NCBI GenBank assembly: GCA_019634575.1
Contig: JAHCAY010000001.1
Location: forward strand, 1,798,001-1,862,000
DNA: 64,000 nucleotides
Source of the DNA: Candidatus Didemnitutus sp.
GTDB lineage: Bacteria; Verrucomicrobiota; Verrucomicrobiia; Opitutales; Opitutaceae
Direction: 5' to 3'
This document shows positions 36,482 through 45,295 of the stretch, in pieces. The notes beneath the pieces were generated by a model. It ran no database searches. It worked only from the letters and a program-made list of their open reading frames with translations, and was not told the origin of the DNA. Within the stretch, counting starts at the first letter, position 1; each line of letters begins with the position of its first letter. The translations under genes were made by a program, and so were the position numbers.

Positions 36482-37846
36482 TTATCCCACCGACACACTC
36501 AACACCGCCCGCGCACCCGCGCCGTCCGCGCGATTTTCCAGCGTCGCTTCGCCGCCGTGCAGGTGCGCGATCTCGCGCACGAGCGCGAGGCCCAGCCCCG
36601 TGCTTTTCCGCTCCGTCCCCGGCCGCGGCAGCGAATAAAACCGCTCAAACACCCGCGGCAGCGCGTAGTCCGGCACACCCGGGCCGCGATCCTCGACCGT
36701 GAACACCGCCTTCCCGCCCGCACCTACCGCGCGCAGCACGACCTCCGCGCCGCGCGGCGAAAAGTCCAGCGCGTTCTGCAGCAGATTCACCAGCGCCTCC
36801 CGCAACAGCACGCGCTCGCCGTGCACGTTCGCTCCCTCCGTCGCATCCACTCGCAGCGTCACGCCCGCCGCCGCGAACGCCCCGCGCAGCACTCCCGCCG
36901 CCTCCTCCGCCAATGCCGCCGCATCCAGCCGTTCGACGCGCGTCAGCTGCTTTCGCGCTTCGAGCGACGACAGCTCCAACAACCGTTCGACGATTGCCTG
37001 GATGCGCGCCGACTCCGCGCGGATGTTCGCCAGAAATTTCGCCCTCTGCTCCTCCGGCATCGCCTCGTCCATCAACTCCGCCGCGCCCCGGATCGCCGCC
37101 AGCGGCGCCTTCACCTCGTGCGCGAGCACCTGCGTGTAGCGCTCCACGTGCTTTCGCCCTTCCAAGGCATCGCGCATCTCCTCGAACGCCCGCGCCAGCT
37201 CCGCGATTTCCCGCGCCCGCGAGGTCGGCGCCGCCGACATGCGTCCGTCGCGCACCGCCCGGGCGTGCACGGTGAGGCGCTCGAGCGAGCGCACGAGTTG
37301 CGCCGACACCCACCAACCCACCGCGACCATCACGAGCGCGATCGCGCCCGCCCAGAAAACCAGCCGCCACCGCGCGCGTGTCACGCCCTCGACCACAGTC
37401 GCCAGCGGACGGCCCACGCCGACCCAGCCGACGATCTCGCCCCCGCGCCGCACCGGCGCGCGCACGCGCAGCTCGTTGTCCACGACGGCCACATTGGGCA
37501 ACGTGTAATTTTCCGAAGCGAACTTTCCGCCGCCGAACATCCCCCAAGCGTAAACCTGCCCGACGTCACGCCCGCCCGCATCGAAGGTCACGCGTCCCTC
37601 CGCATCGCACGCGAAGACCCGCAACAATTCCGCCTGCGCCGGCATCTGCCGCAACCGCCGCGCCCAATCCGCCTCCGGCTCCTGCGCTGCGAAAGCCGCG
37701 AGGAACGCCGCCGTGTCGCCCATCGTGCGCCGCATCGACTCCACGTAGCGCAGCCGCACGTCCCGCAGCGCCATGCCCATCACCGCGGCGAAACCCAGCG
37801 CCGACACACCGACATAGACGCCGAAGATGAGCGTGCGTATCCTCAC
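36482..37846 (-). CDS. creC: Sensor histidine kinase CreC
   Basis: 454-residue membrane kinase. It has two membrane helices (residues ~4-27 and ~163-182) around a ~135-residue periplasmic sensor, then a HAMP-like region. The dimerization/phosphoacceptor segment [18 protein letters not shown] has His243 and matches the CreC H-box. The ATP-binding domain shows [15 protein letters not shown] (N-box), DRGPGVPD (G1) and [18 protein letters not shown]. It phosphorylates CreB, encoded 4 bp upstream in overlap (ATGA). Confidence 0.92.
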   Translation of the reverse strand: MRIRTLIFGVYVGVSALGFAAVMGMALRDVRLRYVESMRRTMGDTAAFLAAFAAQEPEADWARRLRQMPAQAELLRVFACDAEGRVTFDAGGRDVGQVYAWGMFGGGKFASENYTLPNVAVVDNELRVRAPVRRGGEIVGWVGVGRPLATVVEGVTRARWRLVFWAGAIALVMVAVGWWVSAQLVRSLERLTVHARAVRDGRMSAAPTSRAREIAELARAFEEMRDALEGRKHVERYTQVLAHEVKAPLAAIRGAAELMDEAMPEEQRAKFLANIRAESARIQAIVERLLELSSLEARKQLTRVERLDAAALAEEAAGVLRGAFAAAGVTLRVDATEGANVHGERVLLREALVNLLQNALDFSPRGAEVVLRAVGAGGKAVFTVEDRGPGVPDYALPRVFERFYSLPRPGTERKSTGLGLALVREIAHLHGGEATLENRADGAGARAVLSVSVG

Positions 37847-38535
37847 GTTTCCTCGCGCAACGAATAGCCCAACCCGCGATGCGTCACGATCGGATCGCTC
37901 TCCGGATCGACCTCACGCAGTTTCGCGCGCACCTGCTTCACGTGGGCGTCCACTGTGCGGTCGAGGGCGGCACCGGGATCGTCCCACGCCGCAGTCATCA
38001 ACTGATCGCGACTGAACACTCGCCCCGGTGCCGCGAGCAGCGTCGCCAACAACCGATACTCGTTCCGCGTCAGGTCGAGCGGGTGCCCGCGAAACGTGAT
38101 CCGGCAGCGCTCGGCGTCGTGTTGCCACACCGCATCGACCGCCGTCGCCGCACGCGGCGCGCCCTGCGTGCGCCGCAGCACGGCGCGCACGCGCGCCGTG
38201 AGTTCGCGCGGGCTGAACGGCTTGGCGAGATAGTCGTCCGCGCCCAGCTCGAGCCCCACGATCTTGTCCACTTCGCTCGCGCGCGCCGTCAGGAAAATCA
38301 CCGGCACGGGTGCGACACGCTGCAGCTCGCGGCAGACGTCGAAGCCGCTCATGTCGGGCAAGCCGACGTCGAGCACCACGAGCGCGACTGGCTCCGTGCG
38401 CGCCGCCGCGAGCGCGTCCCGCCCGGTGGTTTTCCATCGCGGCTCGAAGCCCTCGGTGCGCAAGGCGTAGACGATCGTTTCGGCGATGCCGGCCTCGTCT
38501 TCGACGACGAGCACGATGGGGCGGCGGGTGGTCAC
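37843..38535 (-). CDS. creB: OmpR-family response regulator CreB
   Basis: 230 residues. Receiver domain: VVEDEAG at 10-16, phosphorylation site Asp56 in [16 protein letters not shown], Lys in [11 protein letters not shown]. The winged-helix DNA-binding domain follows ([41 protein letters not shown]). GTG start at 38535. First gene of creB-creC-creD and a small coupled gene. Likely targets include the TTCAC array at 36373-36399 upstream of creD. Confidence 0.92.
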   Translation of the reverse strand: MTTRRPIVLVVEDEAGIAETIVYALRTEGFEPRWKTTGRDALAAARTEPVALVVLDVGLPDMSGFDVCRELQRVAPVPVIFLTARASEVDKIVGLELGADDYLAKPFSPRELTARVRAVLRRTQGAPRAATAVDAVWQHDAERCRITFRGHPLDLTRNEYRLLATLLAAPGRVFSRDQLMTAAWDDPGAALDRTVDAHVKQVRAKLREVDPESDPIVTHRGLGYSLREET

Positions 38536-38599
38536 GCGCCTGTTTCGGCACGAATCGCCGGGACGCGCAAGCCTGCTTCCCTGCGCTCCGCGCGGCAGC

Positions 38600-39760
38600 T
38601 CAGCGTTTTTCTGGGAGCTTGAAGCCGATGTAGGTGCCGGCGCTCATGCCCATCAAACCGAGCATCGTCGCGCTGAATTCCGGCATCGCGAGGCTGTTGT
38701 AGACCGAGGAGAGGAAGACCAGACCGAGCGCGAGCGTCCAGGCGACGATCTGGAAACGATGGAAACTGTAGCCCTGCGCATCGGACAGGATGTCGACGAG
38801 GAAACCGCCCGAGACGTTCGCGCCGGGCGTCGGCGCGAGCGTCGGGAGTTGCGCATCGATCTGCGCGAGGCGTGTGCGTTGCTCCGTCAGCTGGCGCGTG
38901 GCGTCCGCACGGGCGACGACCGCGTCGTCCGCGAACGTGGCGAGTTTCGCCGCCGTCTCCGTCGCTGTCTGGGCGAGCGCCTGGCGCTCCGCGGTCAGCG
39001 CGAGGCGTTGCGCTCCGGCCGCCGCGTCCTTGTTGGCATCGATGAAAACCTCGCCCAGCGCCGTCGTCGCGCTGATGCCCATGAGGCCGAGCAAACCCGG
39101 CGTGATCGTGTCCGCGGCATCGGTGATGAGCCAGATGACCAGGTAGGAAGCGAACGTGAGCAAAAACCAAAACGCCATCTGGCAGCGGCCGAGGTTGTAG
39201 GGGCGCAGCTGGCCCGCGGGTCCGGCATCGCGCAGCAAGCCCGTGCGTTGTCCGAGCCCCACGCAGGCGATGCCGATCAGCGCGACCAGCACGAGCGCGA
39301 TCGCGCCGTAGACGCTCGAGATCACCGTGAGCTGCGGACCGGCCTTGCCGATCAGCGCCGTGGCGAACGGCGACCGATCCTCCTGCTCGACCGAGAACGC
39401 GACCGACTTCGTCCGCGCTTTCGGCTCGCCCAGCAGATCGACCCAGACGTCGCGGTTCTGCGGGAGAATCTGCGGACGGAAATTCACCGTGCCGTCCGCC
39501 AGGTCCTGCTCGATCGGGTAACAGCCGCGAATCGCGCGACCGTTGATCACCGGCACGAGCCGGCCGACGTCGTTGCCGGGCTGCGCGGCCCACGCCTCCA
39601 GGCCCGCGATGCTCACGCGGATGTCGTAGCCCAACTCGAGATGCCCAACGAGCGCAGTGACGCGCGGCTCGGGCGGGGTTTGCGCCGCGACGTGTGCGGC
39701 GAGCGACAGGAAAAAACCGACCGCGCACAGCGCGGCGTGGAGTGAACGGGGTGTGTTCAT
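38600..39760 (-). CDS. Exported membrane protein of unknown function
   Basis: 386 residues. Signal peptide MNTPRSLHAALCAVGFFLSL is followed by a ~150-residue periplasmic domain (GHLELGYDIRVSIAGLEAWA). About four membrane helices come next (VISSVYGAIALVLVALIGIA, MAFWFLLTFASYLVIWLITD and two after residue ~330). A coiled-coil segment lies near residues 270-310 (LTAERQALAQTATETAAKLA). No named family is apparent. ATG at 39760 starts the signal peptide. It lies 65 bp upstream of creB in the same direction, so co-transcription with the cre genes cannot be excluded. Confidence 0.7.
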   Translation of the reverse strand: MNTPRSLHAALCAVGFFLSLAAHVAAQTPPEPRVTALVGHLELGYDIRVSIAGLEAWAAQPGNDVGRLVPVINGRAIRGCYPIEQDLADGTVNFRPQILPQNRDVWVDLLGEPKARTKSVAFSVEQEDRSPFATALIGKAGPQLTVISSVYGAIALVLVALIGIACVGLGQRTGLLRDAGPAGQLRPYNLGRCQMAFWFLLTFASYLVIWLITDAADTITPGLLGLMGISATTALGEVFIDANKDAAAGAQRLALTAERQALAQTATETAAKLATFADDAVVARADATRQLTEQRTRLAQIDAQLPTLAPTPGANVSGGFLVDILSDAQGYSFHRFQIVAWTLALGLVFLSSVYNSLAMPEFSATMLGLMGMSAGTYIGFKLPEKR

Positions 39761-39941
39761 GGGGCCGGAGACGATCGGGAGAGACGCGTGGGGATCGACC
39801 CGCCGTGGCCCCGGCGCGCCGCGGCGTCGCTCGACGCCGACCCGCGCAGTGTGCCGCCCCGCGCGCGTTCTTCGAGACCAAACATCGCGACGCTTGCGCG
39901 CGACCACGGCGGCCGGCAGCGTGGGCGCAACCGACTCCGCC

Positions 39942-40784
39942 ATGTCGCTCCCCCCGCTCACTCGCCGCGCCTTTCTCGCTGCCGCCGCGGGCGTCCCGTT
40001 GACCTTGCTCTACACCTGGCGCATCGAGCCGCATTGGCTCGAGATCACCGAACGCGATCTGCCGATCCGCCACCTGCCGCCGCATCTCGCCGGGCGCACG
40101 CTGGCGCACTTTTCCGATCTGCACATCGGCCGCGACGTCGATCCCGACTACATTGCGGAGACGTTTCGCCGCATCGCCGCGCGCCGGCCGGACATCGTCG
40201 TGCAAACCGGCGACCTCATCACCGCCAGCGGCGCATCCGGCCTCGCCGAGGTGCGGCGGTTGCTCGCCGCATTCCCTCGTGGCTCGCTCGGCAGCTACGC
40301 CGTCCTCGGCAACCACGACTACGGACACAACTGGAGCCACGCCGACGAGGCCGACGCCGTCACCGCCGAGCTCACTCGCGCCGGCGTGCAGGTCCTCCGC
40401 AACGCCCAGGCGGATTGCGCCGGCTTGCGCCTCGTGGGCTTCGACGATTTGTGGGCCGGTCGCTTCGACCCGGCGCGCGCGCTGGCCGGCTTGCCCGCGG
40501 ACGCGCCGGCGCTCGCCCTCTGCCACAACCCGGATGCGTGCGACCTGCCCGGCTGGGAAAACTTCCGCAGCTGGATCCTCGCCGGCCACACCCACGGCGG
40601 TCAGTGCAAACCGCCGTTTCTCCCGCCGCCCATTCTGCCGGTGAAAAACCGTCGCTACACGAGCGGCGCCTTCACGCTCGCCGGCGACCGCCAGCTCTAC
40701 ATTTCCCGCGGCGTCGGCCACCTGATGCGTGTGCGTTTCAACGTCCGGCCGGAGGTCGCGCTCTTCACTTTGCGTCGCGCCTGA
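39942..40784 (+). CDS. Metallophosphoesterase with twin-arginine-like signal
   Basis: 280-residue calcineurin-like phosphoesterase, related to the YaeI-type phosphodiesterases. N-terminus LTRRAFLAAAAGVPLTLLYT resembles a twin-arginine signal or anchor, so the domain probably faces the periplasm. Metal ligands are in SDLHIG, TGDLI, LGNHDY, CHNPD and GHTHGGQ, all five motifs of the fold. It likely hydrolyses a phosphodiester or lipid phosphate; the substrate is unknown. Divergent from the 38600-39760 gene. ATG at 39942 is chosen from the signal. Confidence 0.88.
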   Translation: MSLPPLTRRAFLAAAAGVPLTLLYTWRIEPHWLEITERDLPIRHLPPHLAGRTLAHFSDLHIGRDVDPDYIAETFRRIAARRPDIVVQTGDLITASGASGLAEVRRLLAAFPRGSLGSYAVLGNHDYGHNWSHADEADAVTAELTRAGVQVLRNAQADCAGLRLVGFDDLWAGRFDPARALAGLPADAPALALCHNPDACDLPGWENFRSWILAGHTHGGQCKPPFLPPPILPVKNRRYTSGAFTLAGDRQLYISRGVGHLMRVRFNVRPEVALFTLRRA

Positions 40785-40810
40785 GCGGTGCACGGCGCGC
40801 GCCGAAATTT

Positions 40811-40823
40811 GGGGGAATCCCCC
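40811..40823. repeat. GC palindrome GGGGGAATCCCCC
   Basis: A 13-nt perfect dyad (GGGGG-AAT-CCCCC) sits 27 bp after the metallophosphoesterase stop, in the 253-bp gap before the GT4 gene. It could be a weak terminator or a regulator site. Nothing else in that gap is interpretable. Confidence 0.35.
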
Positions 40824-41037
40824 ATGCCGTTTTCCTTGGCACTCGCGCGCGACGGAAGTCTCTTGACCACGGCGTCGCTCGCACGACTGCGTCCTGCACG
40901 GGTTCGCATCCACGCGCGTGTGAGCGCGCCGCCTCCGCCGCCTCTGCGGCCTCGCGCTTGCGCCCCTCGCCGCGCGCTCAATCCGAAACCGTCCGCCAGC
41001 GCCGACTCAGCGCCCGCGGACCGAACGAAAGGACCCT

Positions 41038-42375
41038 ATGTCTAGCAAACTCCCTGAGTCCCGCCTGCCGCGCATCGGCATGGTCTCCACGCATGGTTAT
41101 GTCGCGGCCCAACCGCCGCTCGGCGCCGCCGATACCGGCGGCCAGGTCGTCTACGTGCTCGAACTCTCCAAGAAACTCGCCCAGCTCGGCTTCGAAGTCG
41201 ACATCTGGACCCGCCGTTTCGAGGACCAGCCCGAGATCGAGCCCGTAGCCGACCGGGTCCGCATCATCCGCGTGCCGTGTGGCGGCCCGGACTTCATCGA
41301 CAAGGAATATCTCGTCCGCCACCTGCCCGAGTGGGCCGAGCACGCGCTGCGCTTCATCAAGAAGCACCGCCTCCGCTACCAGTTTTTCAACAGCCATTAC
41401 TGGGACGCCGGTTTTGCCACCCAGCGCCTGACCGAGGCCCTCGACGTGCCGCACATCCACACGCCGCACTCGCTCGGCCTCTGGAAAAAGCAGCTCATGG
41501 AGCGCGATTTCCCGCACGACGCCGCGCACTTCGAGAAGAAATACAACTTCACCCAGCGCATCAACGAGGAGACCCTGCTCTACCGGCACTGCGACGAGGT
41601 CATCGCCACCACGCCGCCCCAAGTCGACATGATCGTGAGCGACTACGGCGCGCCCGCCGAGCACGTGCACATGATCCCGCCGGGCTACGACGACAACCGC
41701 TTCTTCCCGGTCAGCGCCGCCTCGCGCGAGACGCTGCGCCGCCGCCTCGGCTTCAAGGGCAAGGTCGTCCTCGCCATCGGCCGCCTCGCCCGCAACAAGG
41801 GCTACGACCTGCTGATCGACGCCTTTTCCGTGGTCGCGCCGCGCATCGAGGACGCCCACCTTCACCTCGCCGTGGGCGGCACGCGCCTCAACGCCGCGGA
41901 AAAAGCCATCCTCGCCGACCTGAAGAAACGCGTCCGCCGCTACAAGCTCCGCTCACGCGTCACCTTCGGCGGCTTCGTCTCCGATCGCGACCTCGCCAAC
42001 CACTACCGCGCCGCGGACGTCTTCGTGCTCAGCAGCCGCTACGAACCCTTCGGCATGACCGCGATCGAGGCCATGGCCTGCGGCACACCGACGGTCATCA
42101 CCACGCATGGCGGACTCTATCGCGCCGTCACCTTCGGGCGCCACGCGCTCTACGCCGACTCCTTCGACAAGCTCGATCTCGGCATCTCGATCGTGAAGGT
42201 CCTGCGCCACCCGCGGCTCTCCACGCGTCTCGCGCGCATGGGCGCCCACAAGGCGCGCAGTCTCTTCACCTGGACCGGCATCGCCCAGCAGCTCGTCAGC
42301 CTGATCGAGGAGCGGGCCACCGCCCTCGCCTTCAGCGACACCGAGTGGGACGAACCTTGGAACGACGGCGATTGA
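41038..42375 (+). CDS. GT4 glycosyltransferase, sucrose-phosphate-synthase-like
   Basis: 445 residues of the GT4 family, GT-B fold. The N-terminus has the sugar-phosphate-synthase signature GYVAAQPPLGAADTGGQVVYV, with HTPHSLGLWKKQLM in the acceptor region. In the donor domain GRLARNKGYDLLIDAF and the EPFGMTAIEAMACGTPTV block (the GT4 ExxxxxxxE pair) are intact. It resembles sucrose-phosphate or mannosylfructose-phosphate synthases, which use NDP-sugar plus a sugar phosphate. Its genomic partner is an SPP-type phosphatase/hydrolase two genes downstream, so disaccharide osmolyte synthesis is inferred. The exact sugars are not known. Confidence 0.85.
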   Translation: MSSKLPESRLPRIGMVSTHGYVAAQPPLGAADTGGQVVYVLELSKKLAQLGFEVDIWTRRFEDQPEIEPVADRVRIIRVPCGGPDFIDKEYLVRHLPEWAEHALRFIKKHRLRYQFFNSHYWDAGFATQRLTEALDVPHIHTPHSLGLWKKQLMERDFPHDAAHFEKKYNFTQRINEETLLYRHCDEVIATTPPQVDMIVSDYGAPAEHVHMIPPGYDDNRFFPVSAASRETLRRRLGFKGKVVLAIGRLARNKGYDLLIDAFSVVAPRIEDAHLHLAVGGTRLNAAEKAILADLKKRVRRYKLRSRVTFGGFVSDRDLANHYRAADVFVLSSRYEPFGMTAIEAMACGTPTVITTHGGLYRAVTFGRHALYADSFDKLDLGISIVKVLRHPRLSTRLARMGAHKARSLFTWTGIAQQLVSLIEERATALAFSDTEWDEPWNDGD

Positions 42376-42417
42376 TCCGCGGTCCGTTCCATCACCTCCA
42401 ACCTCTCCTCATCCCGC

Positions 42418-43005
42418 ATGGATATACTCTCTCTCGACCGCGACACGCTCGTCCGCCTGATCGAGAGCACCGTCATCGCGACGATCGCCCTCATCCTGTT
42501 CTTCGGCCTCAAGGGCCGCATCCTCAAATTCGCCCAGTGGGCCGGCCTCCCGCGCCTCGCGCTCGCTCCGGTGCGGCTCACGCTCCGCACCTCGGTCCTC
42601 GCCATCGCGGCACTGATGATCCTCGGCCTCTGGGGCTTCGAGCTCGGCACCATCCTCGCGCTGCTCGGCACCGTCCTCGGCCTCGTCGCCATCGGCTTCG
42701 TCGCCGTCTGGAGCGTGCTGAGCAACTTCCTCTGCACCTTCGTGCTCGTCGTCTTCAAGCCCTTCTCCGTGGGCGACGAAATCGAACTGCCGACGGAAAA
42801 CGTCAAAGGCCGCGTGATCGACCTCAGCCTGATTTTCACCACGCTGCAGGTCTCCCCCGGCGAGTCGGTGATGATCCCCAACAACCTCTACTTCCAACGC
42901 GTCTTCCGGCGCCGCGCCGGCCGCAACACCGTCGGCCTCGGCGACCAGCTCCGCCATCACCACGAGCGCGCCGCCGACTCCGCGCCCGAACCCACCCAGA
43001 CATGA
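42418..43005 (+). CDS. Short MscS-family mechanosensitive channel
   Basis: 195 residues. Three membrane helices (residues ~14-35, ~50-75 and ~78-105) are followed by the MscS pore and beta-domain signature: LGLVAIGFVAVWSVLSNFLC, VVFKPFSVGDEIELP and SVMIPNNLYFQRVFRRRA. It lacks the C-terminal alpha/beta vestibule of E. coli MscS (286 residues), ending in a charged tail instead. Its stop overlaps the phosphatase-hydrolase start by 4 bp (ATGA), coupling it to osmolyte enzymes. A role in releasing solutes on hypo-osmotic shock is inferred. Confidence 0.85.
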   Translation: MDILSLDRDTLVRLIESTVIATIALILFFGLKGRILKFAQWAGLPRLALAPVRLTLRTSVLAIAALMILGLWGFELGTILALLGTVLGLVAIGFVAVWSVLSNFLCTFVLVVFKPFSVGDEIELPTENVKGRVIDLSLIFTTLQVSPGESVMIPNNLYFQRVFRRRAGRNTVGLGDQLRHHHERAADSAPEPTQT

Positions 43006-45092
43006 CCGAGCCGAAACCGATCCGCCTCTTCAGCTCCGACCTCGACGGCACGCTCCTCGGCAACCCCGAGGCGACGCGCCGTTTCAAGTTCGCCTGGGAG
43101 GCCATCGATCCCGCCGTCCGCCCTGTCCTGGTCTACAACAGCGGCCGCCTCGTCGACGACCTGCGCCGCTTCGTCGACGACGGCACCCTGCCCGCCGCCG
43201 AGTTCTACCTCGGCGGCGTCGGCACGCAGATCTACGACGTGCGCGCCGGCGCCTTCCTCACCGACTTCCATGCCCACCTCCAAACGGGCTGGGATCTCGC
43301 GCGCGTCCGCGAGATCGTCGGCAAGTTCCCCGGCGCCCGCGTGCAACCGGACGAGTTCCAGCACGAGTTCAAGTCCAGCTGGTTCCTCGACCGCGCGCCG
43401 CGCGGCGCCATCCGCGGCCTGCGCGCGCAGCTCGCCGCCGCCGAGCTCGACGTCAACGTCGTCTACTCCAGCTCGCGCGACCTCGACATCCTGCCGCGCC
43501 ACGCCACCAAGGGCGGCGCGCTCTCCTGGCTCCTCGCCCGCCTCGGTATCGCCCCCGACGAGGTGCTCGTCGCCGGCGACACCGGCAACGACTCCTCGAT
43601 GTTCCTCCTGCCCGGCGTCCGCGGCATCATCGTCGAGAACGCCCAGCCCGAGCTCTTCGAGGCCACGGTCGACATCCCGAGCTACACCTCGCGGCAGATC
43701 ATCGCCGAGGGCGTGCTCGACGGTCTCTGCCACTTCGGCGTCATCTGCGCCCTGCCCAGCCGCGCCGAGGCCCGCCTCACCGCCGACGACCTCGCGCCGA
43801 GTTTCCGCCAGCTCTTCACCGGCACGCACCTCGGCGGCCTCACCGACCCGGAGCGCGAGCTCCTGCGCACCGCCTACGGCCGCGGGCTCGACGCCCTGAA
43901 GCGCAACATCACGCCGCTCGGCTTCTCCGCCTGCTCGCTCGCCGACAACACCGTCACCGGCACCGACGCCAACTACCGCAGCGTCTGGGCGCGCGACGGC
44001 GCCATCACCATCTGGAGCACGCTCCAGGTGAACGACCCCGAGGTCCGCGCCGCCCAAGTCCGCACCTTCGAGACCCTGCTCAACGCCGTCTCCGTCCACG
44101 GCCAGATCCCCGCCAACGTCCGCATCGACACCGGCGAGCCCGACTATTCGGGCGTGGGCAACATCGCCTCGATCGACAGCGGCCTGTGGGTCATCATCGC
44201 GCTCTACAACTACGCCGCCCGCACCGGCGACCTCTCCCTGCTCTACCGGCACGCCGACCGCCTCCGTGACGTCATGGTCTGGCTCGCCGCGCACGACGCC
44301 AACAACGACGGCCTGCTCGAGATCCCCGAGGCCGGCGACTGGACCGACCTTTTCGGCCGCAGCTACAACGTCCTCTACGACGAGGTGCTGTGGTTCCGCG
44401 CCAACGTCTGCTACGGCCGCATCCTCGAGCTGATGGGTCAGTTCGACCACGCCGCCGCCTACCTGCGCCGCTCGCAGAAGATCCGCTCCCGCATCCTCGA
44501 AGTGTTCTGGCCCACGACCAACGGCAGCGGCGAGACGCGCCCGCACCGCTTCGCCGACCGCCAGTTCGCGCTCGGCGACACGCAGTATCTTTTGGCCGAG
44601 ATCACGCCCTTCGCCTTCAACTGGCGCTGCGATCCCTACGGCAACATCCTCGCGTTCCTCATGAACGTCCTCGACGTCGAGCGCGCGCGCACGGCCTTCC
44701 GCTTCATGTGGGGCGTCGGCGTCAACCAGCCCTGGCCCGTCGCCAACCTCTACCCGGTCGTGCAGGCCGGCGACCCCGACTGGCGCGCCTACTACACCGT
44801 CAACCTGCTCAACCTGCCGCACCACTACCACAACGGCGGCATCTGGCCCTTCATCGGCGGCATGTGGGTGCGCTTCATCCAGCGCCTCGGCTTCCACGAG
44901 GTCGCCTGCCGCGAACTAGTCCGCCTCGCCCAAGTCAACCAGCTCGGCCGCGACCGCGAGTGGGAGTTCAACGAGTGGGTGCACGGCCAGACCGGCCGGC
45001 CGATGGGCAAGGCCTACCAGGCGTGGTCCGCCGCGACCTTCCTCCACGCCTGCCACGAACTCGACGCCGGCCCCGCCCCGCGCGAGGAGTGA
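43002..45092 (+). CDS. SPP-type HAD phosphatase fused to GH100-like hydrolase
   Basis: 696 residues, two domains. Residues 1-255 are a HAD-IIB sugar phosphatase like sucrose-6-phosphate phosphohydrolase. The nucleophile and acid Asp13 and Asp15 are in FSSDLDGTLL, Lys170 is in TKGGALSWLL, and GDTGND lies at 192-197. Residues ~275-696 form an alpha/alpha-barrel hydrolase resembling GH100 or related invertases. Its motifs are YRSVWARDGAI (326-335), IDSGLW at 391-396, EAGDWTDLF at 443-451 and a C-terminal WPFIGG. The first half would complete disaccharide synthesis and the second cleave the product, an unusual make-and-break fusion. Substrate and direction are inference. Confidence 0.85.
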   Translation: MTEPKPIRLFSSDLDGTLLGNPEATRRFKFAWEAIDPAVRPVLVYNSGRLVDDLRRFVDDGTLPAAEFYLGGVGTQIYDVRAGAFLTDFHAHLQTGWDLARVREIVGKFPGARVQPDEFQHEFKSSWFLDRAPRGAIRGLRAQLAAAELDVNVVYSSSRDLDILPRHATKGGALSWLLARLGIAPDEVLVAGDTGNDSSMFLLPGVRGIIVENAQPELFEATVDIPSYTSRQIIAEGVLDGLCHFGVICALPSRAEARLTADDLAPSFRQLFTGTHLGGLTDPERELLRTAYGRGLDALKRNITPLGFSACSLADNTVTGTDANYRSVWARDGAITIWSTLQVNDPEVRAAQVRTFETLLNAVSVHGQIPANVRIDTGEPDYSGVGNIASIDSGLWVIIALYNYAARTGDLSLLYRHADRLRDVMVWLAAHDANNDGLLEIPEAGDWTDLFGRSYNVLYDEVLWFRANVCYGRILELMGQFDHAAAYLRRSQKIRSRILEVFWPTTNGSGETRPHRFADRQFALGDTQYLLAEITPFAFNWRCDPYGNILAFLMNVLDVERARTAFRFMWGVGVNQPWPVANLYPVVQAGDPDWRAYYTVNLLNLPHHYHNGGIWPFIGGMWVRFIQRLGFHEVACRELVRLAQVNQLGRDREWEFNEWVHGQTGRPMGKAYQAWSAATFLHACHELDAGPAPREE

Positions 45093-45106
45093 CGCGATCT
45101 CAGTGC
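45077..45106. repeat. Left copy of 30-bp direct repeat flanking TIR gene
   Basis: 30 nt including the stop codon of the phosphatase-hydrolase gene (GAGGAGTGA), matching 46945-46974 at 28 of 30 positions; the two mismatches are adjacent (AT versus GC). See the right copy. In the left copy the first half is coding and the second half looks like a relic of the antiporter gene end. Confidence 0.88.
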
Positions 45107-45295
45107 GCGCCGGCGACCCGACGTCGACTGTGCGGCGCCTCGTCGACCTTCGCCGCCAGTTTTGTCAGCAGCGCGAGCGGCGGTAATTTTTTCTGTCCAT
45201 CGCTCAACGCATTCGCATTGTCGGAGCCAGTCTGTCTCGCGAAGCGCATCCGGGCCTATGCGCTCTCCCCATCGCGCAGAAATGACGATCTGCAC

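Noticed and set aside
41277..43001. Upstream part of the long open frame that ends in the phosphatase-hydrolase gene
   Set aside because: The segment before 43002 is out of frame with the GT4 and MscS genes and reads as Pro/Arg-rich noise; ATG 43002 fits an ATGA overlap.
42957..44897. 646-residue antisense frame across the phosphatase-hydrolase fusion
   Set aside because: No conserved domain or ribosome site, and the sense strand encodes recognised HAD and GH motifs.
45099..45180. Possible decayed copy of the antiporter 3' end left of the TIR gene
   Set aside because: Translation on the minus strand ends GAH-stop in the same position as the antiporter's GEGH-stop, but beyond about 10 bases similarity is too weak to call a remnant.
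45107..45295. Idea that the DNA left of the TIR gene is a promoter with clear -35/-10
   Set aside because: There are AT-rich stretches such as TTTTTTCTG but no convincing spacing, so no promoter is claimed.
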